From positions 1 to 61,732 of the forward strand of contig NZ_CAMYIC010000046.1 of the NCBI RefSeq assembly GCF_947258355.1: 61,732 nt of DNA, written 5' to 3'. Each line of letters begins with the position of its first letter. Position 1 is the first letter of the stretch. The notes under the pieces were generated by a model that was not told where the DNA came from, did not search any database, and was given only the letters and a program-made list of their open reading frames with translations. Shown here one piece after another: positions 52,496 through 60,276 of the stretch. The position numbers were made by a program, and so were the translations under genes. Origin of the DNA: an uncultured Allomuricauda sp. (lineage in GTDB: Bacteria > Bacteroidota > Bacteroidia > Flavobacteriales > Flavobacteriaceae).

Positions 52496-52900
52496 ATGAA
52501 GGCCATTATCTTATTATTGTTATTGCCAGTTATCGGGTTTTCTCAAAACACACTTTCTATTCAGGTAAACAACGTGGAGTCCGCCAAAGGCATGGTGAGC
52601 GTAGCTGTTTACGATTCCGACGAAGCTTTTTTGTCCTTTGATCATGTGTTGAAGACGAAAAGTGTGGTTGCCCACCACGGAAGTGTGCTATTGCATATTC
52701 CAGACCTTCCAGCAGGTGAATACGCACTTGCCATTTTCCATGATGAGAACGATAACGGAAAACTGGACACCAATTGGTTGGGAATTCCGAAGGAAAAAGT
52801 TGCCTTTTCCAAGGCCAAGATGAAGACTTTTGGTCCGCCCAAGTTCAAGGAGTGTGCCTTTACAATGAGTTCAGACCACGAAATACACATAGATTTATAA
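52496..52900 (+). CDS. DUF2141 secreted protein
   Basis: A 134-residue exported protein with a short signal (MKAIILLLLLPVIGFS-Q) and a DUF2141 domain: SAKGMVSVAVYDSDEAF, LPAGEYALAIFHDENDNGKLDTNWLGIPKE and SKAKMKTFGPPKF. The fold is a beta-sandwich of unknown function, common in Bacteroidota and often near carotenoid or envelope genes. The D-x-N-x-N-G-x-L-D loop looks Ca-binding. It lies between the membrane protein and DUF423 genes on one transcript. Confidence 0.9.
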   Translation: MKAIILLLLLPVIGFSQNTLSIQVNNVESAKGMVSVAVYDSDEAFLSFDHVLKTKSVVAHHGSVLLHIPDLPAGEYALAIFHDENDNGKLDTNWLGIPKEKVAFSKAKMKTFGPPKFKECAFTMSSDHEIHIDL

Positions 52901-52904
52901 TATT

Positions 52905-53297
52905 ATGGGAACAATTTTCATGGCCCAATTAATGGGGGCGTTATACGGACTTTTAGCTGTGATTTTTGGAGCATTTGGTGCACATGCCCTAAAAAAGAAA
53001 TTGACCCCTGAACTGCTGCATAGTTTTGAGACAGGGGTCAAATATCAAATGTATCACGCTATTGTGCTTTTGGTCTTGGGCTTTAATTTAAGCTTTGATA
53101 AGTCGCTGGATTCTTGGATAATCAACTGCTTTATCTTTGGGACCCTGTTGTTTTCCTTTAGTATTTATGCCCTATGTTTAGGGGCGGCAAAAGGTAACAA
53201 ACCTCGGTTTCTTGGCCCTGTTACCCCACTTGGGGGACTGCTTTTGGTAGTGGGTTGGGCGTTGTTGCTCTATTCCTTTGTTTCCAATTTAATTTAA
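52905..53297 (+). CDS. DUF423 membrane protein
   Basis: A 130-residue protein with four membrane helices and the DUF423 signatures GAFGAHALKKKL, TGVKYQMYHAIVLLVLG and PRFLGPVTPLGGLLLVVGW. It is an inner-membrane protein of unknown function, conserved across bacteria. It closes a three-gene operon, and its stop shares bases with the stop of the convergent DUF4097 gene. A start five codons later (MAQLMGALYG) is possible. Confidence 0.9.
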   Translation: MGTIFMAQLMGALYGLLAVIFGAFGAHALKKKLTPELLHSFETGVKYQMYHAIVLLVLGFNLSFDKSLDSWIINCFIFGTLLFSFSIYALCLGAAKGNKPRFLGPVTPLGGLLLVVGWALLLYSFVSNLI

Positions 53298-54004
53298 AGA
53301 CGCAAGTACATGTTCCCGTTTATGGTGTTCAATTTTAGACGGTGTTTGGCACTATCAAATCTACCTTCAACTTTTTGACCAACATAACGATCGGATATGG
53401 TCAGTTCCATATTTTCGTCTGCATAAATATTACCATGAATGGTTTCAGCGACCAATTTGGAATTCTTCATTACCAAATCTATTTCACCGTTGATGGTTTG
53501 TAGGTCCATGTCACCGTTATATTCGTCAATGTCAATATCCCCATTGATCAATTCAGCAGTAAAATCACCTTCGATGATGTCCGATGTAAGGTCACCGTTT
53601 ATACTACTTACTTTGAACGTTGCTCCTTTGGGAACATAAAGTACATAGTTGAATTCGTAAGTATCTCCGGTAAAATAGTATCCTTTTTTGTTGGACTTTG
53701 TTCTGTCCCACTCATCTTTGAAAGCCTCAAAAACATCCTCGACGTTGGAGGCAATACTTAAGGAGCTGCTGCTTTCATCAATATCCAGTTTAAATTTATC
53801 CAGGTACTTTCCGTCTTCAATTGTAATGTCCGCCTTAAAATAAACCGTGGACTTATCCCAAGTTTTTACCTCGATATCCTTGGTAAATTTTACATCAAGG
53901 TCGATGGATTGACCTGAATAGTTGAAGTTTTTCTCAATGATTTTCTGTGCACCCAAGGTCAGCGTTGCTAACCCCACAAATGCGGTGATGATCAATTTTT
54001 TCAT
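53294..54004 (-). CDS. DUF4097 beta-repeat protein A
   Basis: A 236-residue secreted protein (signal MKKLIITAFVGLATLTLG-A) that forms a right-handed beta-helix-like DUF4097 fold: repeated 'INGDLTSD', 'INGDIDIDEYNGDMDLQTINGEIDL' turns, each with a conserved Asn-Gly. DUF4097/DUF2807 proteins are putative adhesins or autotransporter-like surface proteins with no clear function. It is one of two consecutive DUF4097 genes at the end of the sigma/anti-sigma operon, separated from the next by a REP-like element. Confidence 0.85.
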   Translation of the reverse strand: MKKLIITAFVGLATLTLGAQKIIEKNFNYSGQSIDLDVKFTKDIEVKTWDKSTVYFKADITIEDGKYLDKFKLDIDESSSSLSIASNVEDVFEAFKDEWDRTKSNKKGYYFTGDTYEFNYVLYVPKGATFKVSSINGDLTSDIIEGDFTAELINGDIDIDEYNGDMDLQTINGEIDLVMKNSKLVAETIHGNIYADENMELTISDRYVGQKVEGRFDSAKHRLKLNTINGNMYLRL

Positions 54005-54044
54005 GACTGTTCGATTTTTTGATTTTAAAATGTAATAGATGTTT

Positions 54045-54105
54045 TGTCATCTTGAACACTGTCGAAAAATGGTTAAAGAACATCTCGACTGTGCTCGATT
54101 TGACA
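54045..54105. repeat. REP-like imperfect inverted repeat
   Basis: A 61-base element with 21-base imperfect arms (16 of 21 positions pair): TGTCATCTTGAACACTGTCG at the left and a matching TCGACTGTGCTCG...TGACA at the right. It resembles the REP-type hairpins scattered in Flavobacteria (TGTCAT...CTCGACTG...TGACA). It fills the gap between the two DUF4097 genes. Confidence 0.65.
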
Positions 54106-54113
54106 TTTATATG

Positions 54114-54866
54114 TTATTTCTTTCGGAGATACATGTTCCCATTGGTGGATTTCATGGATATTTTTACGCCACCACCGTTTATGGAGGCTTTAATGTTTCT
54201 TCCCAATACAGATTTTAATCCATCTTTATCATCGGCTTTTACATCAAAATCTGTATAAACGTTTCCATTCAGAGTGCTCAAGGCCAAGTTGGCCGGAGTG
54301 TTCGAAGGAAGACTCACATCCACAGCCCCATTGGTGGAATAAAGAGAGATGGGAGAGTCCTGTGTTACTGTTCCAAAGACCACCTCCAATGATCCGTTCA
54401 AAGAGTTGGCGGTGACGGGTCCATTGACATCCATTAGTTGTATACTTCCATTGAGTTGCGCATCGGCTTCTATTTCTCCGGAAAATCCTTCGATGTCGAT
54501 ATCGCCGTTCCAAGTGCTCTTAACGGCAATGTTCTGTGAAGCTGGCAAATAGATTTCAGCTCCTTTGCTCTTGCGTAGGTTGTACACGATTAAAGTGTTT
54601 CCATCCTGCACCACGGAAAAACCAACATTGGTATTGTCCGTGCCCCCTTCTCCGACCAATTTTAGTCCTTTGGCACGTTCTGGGGTTTTGATTTCTGGAC
54701 CAGATTTGATCAACAGTTCATTGGTGCTATGGGTTTTTACCACAATGTCTGTTTTGGACTCAATTTTCACCCATTGGATCCCATTTAAGGATTTAGTGTA
54801 ATCGCTCTGTGCTTTTGCAATGTTGGCCACAAACAGGGCCATTAAAATAAATGTGAATTTTCTCAT
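54114..54866 (-). CDS. DUF4097 beta-repeat protein B
   Basis: A 250-residue secreted paralogue of the preceding DUF4097 protein (signal MRKFTFILMALFVANIAKA-Q), with repeats NGDIDIEGFSGEIEADAQLNG, LNGSLEVVFG, TNGAVDVSLPS, LNGNVYTDFDV and a final STNGNMYLRKK that matches the end of the other copy (TINGNMYLRL). It starts 19 bases after the anti-sigma-like gene, so it belongs to its transcript. The two proteins probably act together at the cell surface; their function is unknown. Confidence 0.85.
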   Translation of the reverse strand: MRKFTFILMALFVANIAKAQSDYTKSLNGIQWVKIESKTDIVVKTHSTNELLIKSGPEIKTPERAKGLKLVGEGGTDNTNVGFSVVQDGNTLIVYNLRKSKGAEIYLPASQNIAVKSTWNGDIDIEGFSGEIEADAQLNGSIQLMDVNGPVTANSLNGSLEVVFGTVTQDSPISLYSTNGAVDVSLPSNTPANLALSTLNGNVYTDFDVKADDKDGLKSVLGRNIKASINGGGVKISMKSTNGNMYLRKK

Positions 54867-54885
54867 GATTTTCGCTTTTTGATGT

Positions 54886-55671
54886 TTATGATATACTTGG
54901 CAATACTGCCCTGATTTGATCTTTGATAAAGGGTTGTGTGTCCTCTTTTTCCAATAATTTTTTCATCGGTTCGACTGCTTTTCTCTCTTGTATTTGAACT
55001 AAAGCTTGAATAATGGCGACCTGAATACTTGGGTTTTTTTCATTTTCCAAGGCTTCAATAAAAGTGTTTTTCACAGTTTCGGAGGAAGTGAACTTGGTCA
55101 ATGCATCAAAGGCAGACATTCGAACATTGTCGTTTTCATCATAGAGCATACGGTTACTCAATGCCTGGATGATGGCCTCATCTGGCTGCTCAAACTCTTC
55201 GATGTAATTCACCCCTTGAATACGTTTACTTGCTGATTGGTTCTCCATTAACGACAACATGGCTGTTTGCTTCATTTGATTGGTCTCGTTCTGAAGTTGC
55301 GCGATGTCCTCGTTCACCTTTCGCTGCTGAACAAGACTTCCCATTTGAAAAGCGGCGACCAAAAGAGCTATGCTGGCTGCAATTTTCAAGACATTGCCTG
55401 TCCAATTTGATGATTTGTTTTCGTTTAGTTGGACTACTTTGCCCTGACTCATTTTTTCTTGCTCAAGCACCGATTCAAACTTTGTTTTAAGCCTGCTTGA
55501 AGGTGTTGGTACTTCATCGTCAAAAACATTGAGAAAGGCCTTTATCTCTTCCAATTCCTTTTGGCAATCGTTACATTGTGCTATATGTTTTTCGAAAGAT
55601 ACCTCGTCCGACTTACTCAATTTGCCATCCAAATAGTCTGGTATTTGGTCAAAAACATGATTATTTCCCAT
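54886..55671 (-). CDS. Anti-sigma-like membrane protein with zinc finger and HEAT repeats
   Basis: A 261-residue protein that begins at the ATG at 55671 (MGNNHVFDQIPDYLDG), just downstream of the sigma stop; a longer frame would run into the sigma gene. It has an N-terminal anti-sigma zinc finger HxxxCxxC (His29, Cys33, Cys36), a Ser/Glu-rich linker, a single membrane helix (KIAASIALLVAAFQMGSLV, ~residues 95-113), a Gln-rich coiled coil, and C-terminal HEAT-like repeats (~165-261). The layout would hold the sigma factor at the membrane while the HEAT domain senses something in the periplasm. The HEAT domain is an uncommon sensor for such proteins. Confidence 0.85.
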   Translation of the reverse strand: MGNNHVFDQIPDYLDGKLSKSDEVSFEKHIAQCNDCQKELEEIKAFLNVFDDEVPTPSSRLKTKFESVLEQEKMSQGKVVQLNENKSSNWTGNVLKIAASIALLVAAFQMGSLVQQRKVNEDIAQLQNETNQMKQTAMLSLMENQSASKRIQGVNYIEEFEQPDEAIIQALSNRMLYDENDNVRMSAFDALTKFTSSETVKNTFIEALENEKNPSIQVAIIQALVQIQERKAVEPMKKLLEKEDTQPFIKDQIRAVLPSIS

Positions 55672-55673
55672 GG

Positions 55674-56198
55674 CTATATACTTTCTAAATAAGTATTCTT
55701 CAATTTTTTCAAAATTCTGCACACTCTGGTTTTTACCGCACCTGGGGTACTCCCCATGATTTCTGCTAGGTCATCGTATTTGATTTCCTTATAGCGGTTC
55801 AAAATCACAAGTTCCCTATCATACGGATCAAGTTGACTCAGGGCATATTGCAAATGCGCATTGTTTTCGCTTGCATCGTTTTCTTCCTCTACTGCTTTAT
55901 AGGCGAAAACCTCAATATCGTCGTGCGATCTATGATTTCTTGTGAAATGTGTTTTTAGGCTGTTACGCGCTATGGTGAACATCCACGACAGGAACGACCC
56001 TTGGTTGTATGAGTTCCGATACTTGATCAGTTTGTAAAAAACATCTTGTGTAAGATCTTCGGCCAACATACGATCGCCCGACATTTTGTACAGAAAATTG
56101 TACACGTGTTTATGGTGTCGGTCAAAAAGCTCCTTGAGTAGATCCAAATTTCCCTCGGATACTTTTTGCATGATCATTTCATCTGAAAGCGTTTCCAA
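55674..56198 (-). CDS. ECF-type RNA polymerase sigma factor
   Basis: A 174-residue ECF sigma factor: region 2 (YKMSGDRMLAEDLTQDVFYKLIKYR, then SWMFTIARNSLKTHFTR) and region 4 (DRELVILNRYKEIKYDDLAEIMGSTPGAVKTRVCRILKKL). It heads an operon with a zinc-finger/HEAT anti-sigma-like gene and two DUF4097 genes. Its upstream block is nearly the same as that before the other ECF gene in the window. It likely drives expression of the DUF4097 proteins under an envelope signal. Confidence 0.93.
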   Translation of the reverse strand: METLSDEMIMQKVSEGNLDLLKELFDRHHKHVYNFLYKMSGDRMLAEDLTQDVFYKLIKYRNSYNQGSFLSWMFTIARNSLKTHFTRNHRSHDDIEVFAYKAVEEENDASENNAHLQYALSQLDPYDRELVILNRYKEIKYDDLAEIMGSTPGAVKTRVCRILKKLKNTYLESI

Positions 56199-56223
56199 AT
56201 GCTGTTTTTTAGTTGGCGTTTAT

Positions 56224-56256
56224 CTTATATAGTCAGGAAATTGTAAAAGGTTACAG
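56224..56256 (-). promoter_or_regulatory. ECF-type promoter of the second sigma gene
   Basis: On the minus strand the block starts CTGTAA, has TTTCCT in the middle and ends GACTATATAAG, 25 bases before the sigma ATG. It aligns over its whole length with the block at 32900-32933, pointing to recognition by the same or similar sigma factors. Confidence 0.5.
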
Positions 56257-56289
56257 AAAGGTGAAAAAAAATATTTGAGCGCTGGGAAT

Positions 56290-56688
56290 TTACTTATAAG
56301 TGGTTATCTTGATTACGCCGCTGGCGGCTCTTGAGCCATATGAAGCGGCTTCTGAACTGCTAAGTGCATCAATACTTTTGATGCTGGCGCTATCCACTAA
56401 TTGATCGAGGGATTTAAATGAATTGCCCAAAATATATCCATTTACAATATACAAAGGTTCGGTCGCAGTCCCGGATATTTGGTTGGCCGATTTCATGAAA
56501 TAGGGTATGCCACCTCTAAGTGTGATTCCTGGCAAACGCCTTATTCTATCCAACAATGGAATGGTTTTGTTATTGTTTTCGGCTATTTCTTCGGAAAGGT
56601 TTTTGTTGTAAGCAGAGCTTTTGCTTGAAGAGCAACTTCCCAACATCAAAACAAATGTTAGGGATAAAATGAGTGCAAAGTTTTTCAT
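56290..56688 (-). CDS. Stand-alone TonB-plug-domain lipoprotein
   Basis: A 132-residue lipoprotein (lipobox LGSC, Cys19) whose mature part is a lone plug domain: IPLLDRIRRLPGITLRGG, PLYIVNGYILGNSFKSLDQLVDSASIKSIDALSSSEAASYGSRAASGVIKITT. There is no barrel. This matches the SusC/RagA plug pattern (PLYVVDG, VLKDASAAAIYGSRGANGVILITT) in shortened form. Anchored in the outer-membrane inner leaflet it might block or regulate a barrel, or act on its own. It lies between the sigma gene and the feo locus with no close partner. Confidence 0.85.
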   Translation of the reverse strand: MKNFALILSLTFVLMLGSCSSSKSSAYNKNLSEEIAENNNKTIPLLDRIRRLPGITLRGGIPYFMKSANQISGTATEPLYIVNGYILGNSFKSLDQLVDSASIKSIDALSSSEAASYGSRAASGVIKITTYK

Positions 56689-56754
56689 TGGAATATAATT
56701 GTCCTACAATCTACCCTTTTTTGATGAAAAACAATTATAAAAAAGTAATGGGTA

Positions 56755-56898
56755 TTAACTGCACCCACAGTTGTCTTGACCACAGGAATTGGAATTGTGG
56801 TTTCCCTTGCGGAAGAGCGATTTGGGAAGTAAAAACTTCCAAACCAAATAGCCCGCCGCTATCAATAGAGTTCCGTATGCTAGTATTTGCTGAATCAT
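56755..56898 (-). CDS. FeoB-associated Cys-rich membrane protein
   Basis: A 47-residue protein that starts at an ATG at 56898 (MIQQILAYGTLLIAAGYLVW), with one membrane helix (residues ~4-24), a basic Lys/Arg region and a C-terminal CGQDNCGCS. This is the FeoB-associated family that follows feoB in many Bacteroidota. It starts 7 bases after the feoB stop, so it is in the same operon. It may shuttle or gate ferrous iron at the FeoB pore; its function is not established. Too short for many gene finders. Confidence 0.85.
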   Translation of the reverse strand: MIQQILAYGTLLIAAGYLVWKFLLPKSLFRKGNHNSNSCGQDNCGCS

Positions 56899-56905
56899 GT
56901 TGGAA

Positions 56906-59122
56906 TTAGATTAGAATTTGATAGGCTATCAATGCAATAATATAGGCAAAAACACTCATAAAGCCCAATTGGATTAAGGGCCATTTCCAAGAGTTGGTCT
57001 CTCGTTTTACAATGGCGAGGGTACTCATGCATTGCATGGCAAAGGCATAAAAGAGCATTAATGAAATACCGGATGCCAGATTAAATAATGGCTTGCCTTC
57101 TTCATCCAATTCGGCAGCCATTCTATTTTTAATGGTTTCTTCCTCGTCACTACCTACACTATAAATGGTAGCCAAGGTCCCAACAAACACTTCACGTGCA
57201 GCAAAGGAGGTTAAAACCGCGATTCCAATTTTCCAATCGTAGCCCAATGGTTTTACAACGGGCTCAAAGGCTTTTCCTGCTTGTCCGATGTAGGAATGCT
57301 CCAATTTGTAACTGGCAATTTCTTGAGCAACTGCTCTTTCCGAAAGCTCTGAAGTCAAAACCGCAACGGAATCCTGTAGAGCACTTTGTGCCATGCCTTC
57401 CTTTAAGGCAGATTCACGGTAAGACTCTATGTTGTTTTGGATGTAATTTTTACTGTAAGTGCTCAGTCCCTGTTTTTCTATTCTTTCGGTGACAATGCTC
57501 TCGGCGTTTTCAAAATCATCGGAATATCCGTTGGATCCCAAAAACCATAACACTATTGAAATGGCCAAGATTATTTTACCTGCGCCCAGTACAAAACTTT
57601 TTGTTTTTTCTATCACCGTATAGACGACATTTTTTAACAAGGGTAGGCGATAGGTGGGCATTTCTACCATAAAAATGGACCTCGTTTTAATCTTGAGGAC
57701 TTTATTCAAAACCATGGCGGACAAAAGTGCCATCCCAAACCCGATCATGTAAAGGAGCATCAAGGTCAAAGCTTGGTAGCTAAGTCCCATAAATTTGCCT
57801 TCGGGAATTACGAGAGCGATTAAAATCAAATATACGGGCAGCCTTGCCGAACATGTGGTAAATGGTGTCACCAAAATGGTGATCAGCCTTTCTTTCCAAT
57901 TCTCAATGGTACGTGTTGCCATTATAGCGGGAATGGCACAGGCATTACCAGAAATAAGGGGTACTACACTTTTTCCGCTTAATCCAAAAGGTCGCATAAG
58001 CCTGTCCATTAAAAAGACTACACGGCTCATATATCCTGATTCCTCTAAAAGGGAAATAAACAGGAACAAGAAAGCAATCTGCGGGATAAAAATGACAATA
58101 CCACCGATACCTGCAATAATACCTTCGGCCAATAAATCTGTAAATAAGCCTGGTGGCAATGTGTTCTTGATCCATTCGGCAGCCATGGCAAATTGCTCGT
58201 CTATAAAGTCCATGGGGTACCCACTCCAATCAAAAATGGCTTGGAAAATGGTGAGCAAGATCACAAAGAAGATGAGGTATCCAAACACTTTATGTGTAAG
58301 GATTTTATCTAAAGAAGCACGTAGGCCTTTGGCTGCCATGAAATCAACCTTATAGGTCTCCTTTAAAATATTGTTGATGAGCTGGTAGCGGAGCACGGTC
58401 TCCTTGTGCTGTAACTTTTTGAGTTCGTCCTTGGACTTGGTGGCAAAATCGGATGCGTCTTGAATCCGTTTTTTCTCAATGGGCATAAAATTCACGTCTT
58501 GCGTGATTACCAGCCATAATTTGTAGAGGTCTTCTTGGGGGAATGTTTTTTTGAGGCGATCAAAGTACGCTGGAGAAATTCGGTTTGGATCTAGAATGGG
58601 CTTGGAAGATATGCTTTTGTAATCTGCAATGAGTTCTTTGATACGTTCAATACCCGTATTCTTGCGTGTACTTACCAAGGCGATTTTGGTGTCCAGCTTT
58701 TTTTCCATGGCCTCTACATCCAACGATATTCCCTTGCGGTCCATTCTATCGGCCATGTTCACCACCAAAATGGTGGGAATCTTTAGGTCTTTTATCTGGG
58801 TAAAAAGAAGCAGGTTCCTTTTAAGGTTTTCAACGTCACTGATTACAACTGCAACATCGGGGTAGTCCTTATCGTTTTTGTTGAGCAATAGTTCCACCAC
58901 CAAACTTTCATCCAACGAGGTCGTATTCAAACTATAGGTGCCGGGGAGGTCAAGAATATGGGCTTTTACTCCTCGCGGAAGTTTACAGATACCTTCTTTT
59001 TTTTCGACCGTTATGCCTGGATAGTTCCCAACTTTTTGTTTGAGTCCTGTAAGCTGATTAAAAACCGATGTTTTTCCGGTATTTGGATTCCCGATCAGGG
59101 CTACATTGATGTTCTTGCTCAT
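56906..59122 (-). CDS. feoB: Ferrous iron transporter B
   Basis: A 738-residue FeoB. The N-terminal G domain has G1 GNPNTGKTS (11-19), G3 DLPG (58-61) and G4 NMAD (122-125, in place of NKxD), followed by a helical switch domain and a membrane domain with two Gate regions (IPQIAFLFLFISLLEESGYMSRV and ISGNACAIPAIMATRTI). Cys in the gates (GNACAIP, TTCSARLPVYL) are the expected iron pathway. It imports Fe2+ under low oxygen or reducing conditions. It is 5 bases after feoA. Confidence 0.95.
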   Translation of the reverse strand: MSKNINVALIGNPNTGKTSVFNQLTGLKQKVGNYPGITVEKKEGICKLPRGVKAHILDLPGTYSLNTTSLDESLVVELLLNKNDKDYPDVAVVISDVENLKRNLLLFTQIKDLKIPTILVVNMADRMDRKGISLDVEAMEKKLDTKIALVSTRKNTGIERIKELIADYKSISSKPILDPNRISPAYFDRLKKTFPQEDLYKLWLVITQDVNFMPIEKKRIQDASDFATKSKDELKKLQHKETVLRYQLINNILKETYKVDFMAAKGLRASLDKILTHKVFGYLIFFVILLTIFQAIFDWSGYPMDFIDEQFAMAAEWIKNTLPPGLFTDLLAEGIIAGIGGIVIFIPQIAFLFLFISLLEESGYMSRVVFLMDRLMRPFGLSGKSVVPLISGNACAIPAIMATRTIENWKERLITILVTPFTTCSARLPVYLILIALVIPEGKFMGLSYQALTLMLLYMIGFGMALLSAMVLNKVLKIKTRSIFMVEMPTYRLPLLKNVVYTVIEKTKSFVLGAGKIILAISIVLWFLGSNGYSDDFENAESIVTERIEKQGLSTYSKNYIQNNIESYRESALKEGMAQSALQDSVAVLTSELSERAVAQEIASYKLEHSYIGQAGKAFEPVVKPLGYDWKIGIAVLTSFAAREVFVGTLATIYSVGSDEEETIKNRMAAELDEEGKPLFNLASGISLMLFYAFAMQCMSTLAIVKRETNSWKWPLIQLGFMSVFAYIIALIAYQILI

Positions 59123-59127
59123 TTGGC

Positions 59128-59361
59128 CTATGTTTCTTCAATAATCTCCAGCTCTATGAGTGCTGCCAAAGACCTTCTAATAGCGAGATGACTTCCACTA
59201 AGGTTGATGTAGATGGGGTCGTTGAAAGGGGCAATCTGCAAAAGCTCCACGCTGTTGCCGGGTAGGCATCCAAGTTCCATTAATTTTACGGGGAGCGTGT
59301 GTTCGGAAAAATCTTTGATTATTCCCTTTTGTCCATACCTTAAGTCTGCAACCGTCGCCAC
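59128..59361 (-). CDS. feoA: Ferrous iron transport protein A
   Basis: A 77-residue SH3-like protein that supports FeoB. It begins at a GTG at 59361 (ATVADLRYGQKGIIKDF), a length normal for FeoA, and carries KLMELGCLPGNSVELLQIAPFNDPIYI and HLAIRRSLAALI. It is the first gene of feoA-feoB-FeoB-associated. A Bacteroidota -7 box and a Fur-like sequence precede it. Confidence 0.92.
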   Translation of the reverse strand: MATVADLRYGQKGIIKDFSEHTLPVKLMELGCLPGNSVELLQIAPFNDPIYINLSGSHLAIRRSLAALIELEIIEET

Positions 59362-59369
59362 TGTTCTTA

Positions 59370-59387
59370 TTTAGAATAAATTTAAGT
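59370..59387. promoter_or_regulatory. Fur-like site before feoA
   Basis: TTTAGAATAAATTTAAGT is an imperfect inverted sequence of Fur-box type (TTTAGAAT / ATTTAAGT), spanning the predicted feoA transcription start. Only about ten of 17 positions are symmetric, so support is modest. Confidence 0.3.
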
Positions 59388-59391
59388 AAGG

Positions 59392-59399
59392 CAAAAATA
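59392..59399 (-). promoter_or_regulatory. feoA -7 box
   Basis: Minus-strand TATTTTTG matches TAnnTTTG, 30 bases before the feoA GTG. No -33 TTG is clear. Confidence 0.5.
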
Positions 59400-59449
59400 A
59401 ATAAAAAAGGGAAACTACAAGCTTAAAATGGGAATAAAGCTCCAAAGAG

Positions 59450-60124
59450 TTATTCTTCATAACTGGCCTTAAGTATTTTAATGTCCTCAAGGAGCTTATC
59501 AATCTCTTCTCGATTGGTGCCATCGTAAAAACCCCGAATCCGTTTCTCTTTGTCCACCAAAATAAAATTTTCGGTATGGATCATGTCAAACGGACCACCA
59601 TCGCCATCGTTTTTAACGGCAAGGTAGGATTTTCGGGCCAGCTCATAGATTTGCTTTTTATCACCTGTCACCAAATTCCATTTGCTGTCGATTACACCTT
59701 TTTCCAGCGCATATCTCTTTAGTTGAGCAACGGTATCTATTTGTGGAGTAACCGAATGGGAGAGCAACATAATATCTGGGTCATCCTTCACGACCTCTTG
59801 TATTTCCCCCATATTCTTGGTCATAATGGGGCAAATGGTCAAGCAAGTAGTAAAAAAGAAGTCCGCCACATATATTTTATCCTTGTAATTTTCTTGGGTT
59901 ATGGTGTCCCCATTTTGATTGACCAAAGCAAAATCGGCTACTTTGTGGTATTTTTTGGTATAATGCAATGTGCTATCTACCAAAGATTTGTCCACCATGG
60001 AGGGCTGGTAGACCGGAAGCATTTTTTTGGGTTGCAGTGCATTGTAAAAGAGGTAAATAATTACTGCGGACAACCCCAGCATTACGATTCCGAACAACTT
60101 GTACTTTGCAAAAAATGATCCCAT
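59450..60124 (-). CDS. SCO-family copper chaperone/thiol protein
   Basis: A 224-residue protein. I chose the ATG at 60124 (MGSFFAKYKLFGIVMLGLS), which gives a normal membrane anchor; 12 more codons upstream (to 60160) are possible. The thioredoxin-like domain has the SCO site Cys94-x3-Cys98 (TTCLTICP) and His183 (MIHTENF), the triad that binds Cu(I) for delivery to the CuA site of cytochrome oxidase. The anchored domain faces the periplasm. No oxidase gene is in the window. It is divergent from rseP and follows no operon. Confidence 0.92.
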   Translation of the reverse strand: MGSFFAKYKLFGIVMLGLSAVIIYLFYNALQPKKMLPVYQPSMVDKSLVDSTLHYTKKYHKVADFALVNQNGDTITQENYKDKIYVADFFFTTCLTICPIMTKNMGEIQEVVKDDPDIMLLSHSVTPQIDTVAQLKRYALEKGVIDSKWNLVTGDKKQIYELARKSYLAVKNDGDGGPFDMIHTENFILVDKEKRIRGFYDGTNREEIDKLLEDIKILKASYEE

Positions 60125-60245
60125 GGTTACAAAATTACGGCCCAAAGGTCTATTCATCAAGGAGAAAGCTATCTTTTGTTGCTAAATCTTTCTTAAATAA
60201 CAAGTGGGATTAAAACCGAGGTTTTTTTATCAATCCCTAAAAGGT

Positions 60246-60253
60246 TACTTTTG
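60246..60253 (+). promoter_or_regulatory. rseP -7 box
   Basis: TACTTTTG matches TAnnTTTG and is 23 bases before the rseP ATG. There is no TTG at the -33 distance. Confidence 0.45.
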
Positions 60254-60276
60254 TTCGTTTTAAGAAAAGACAACGG

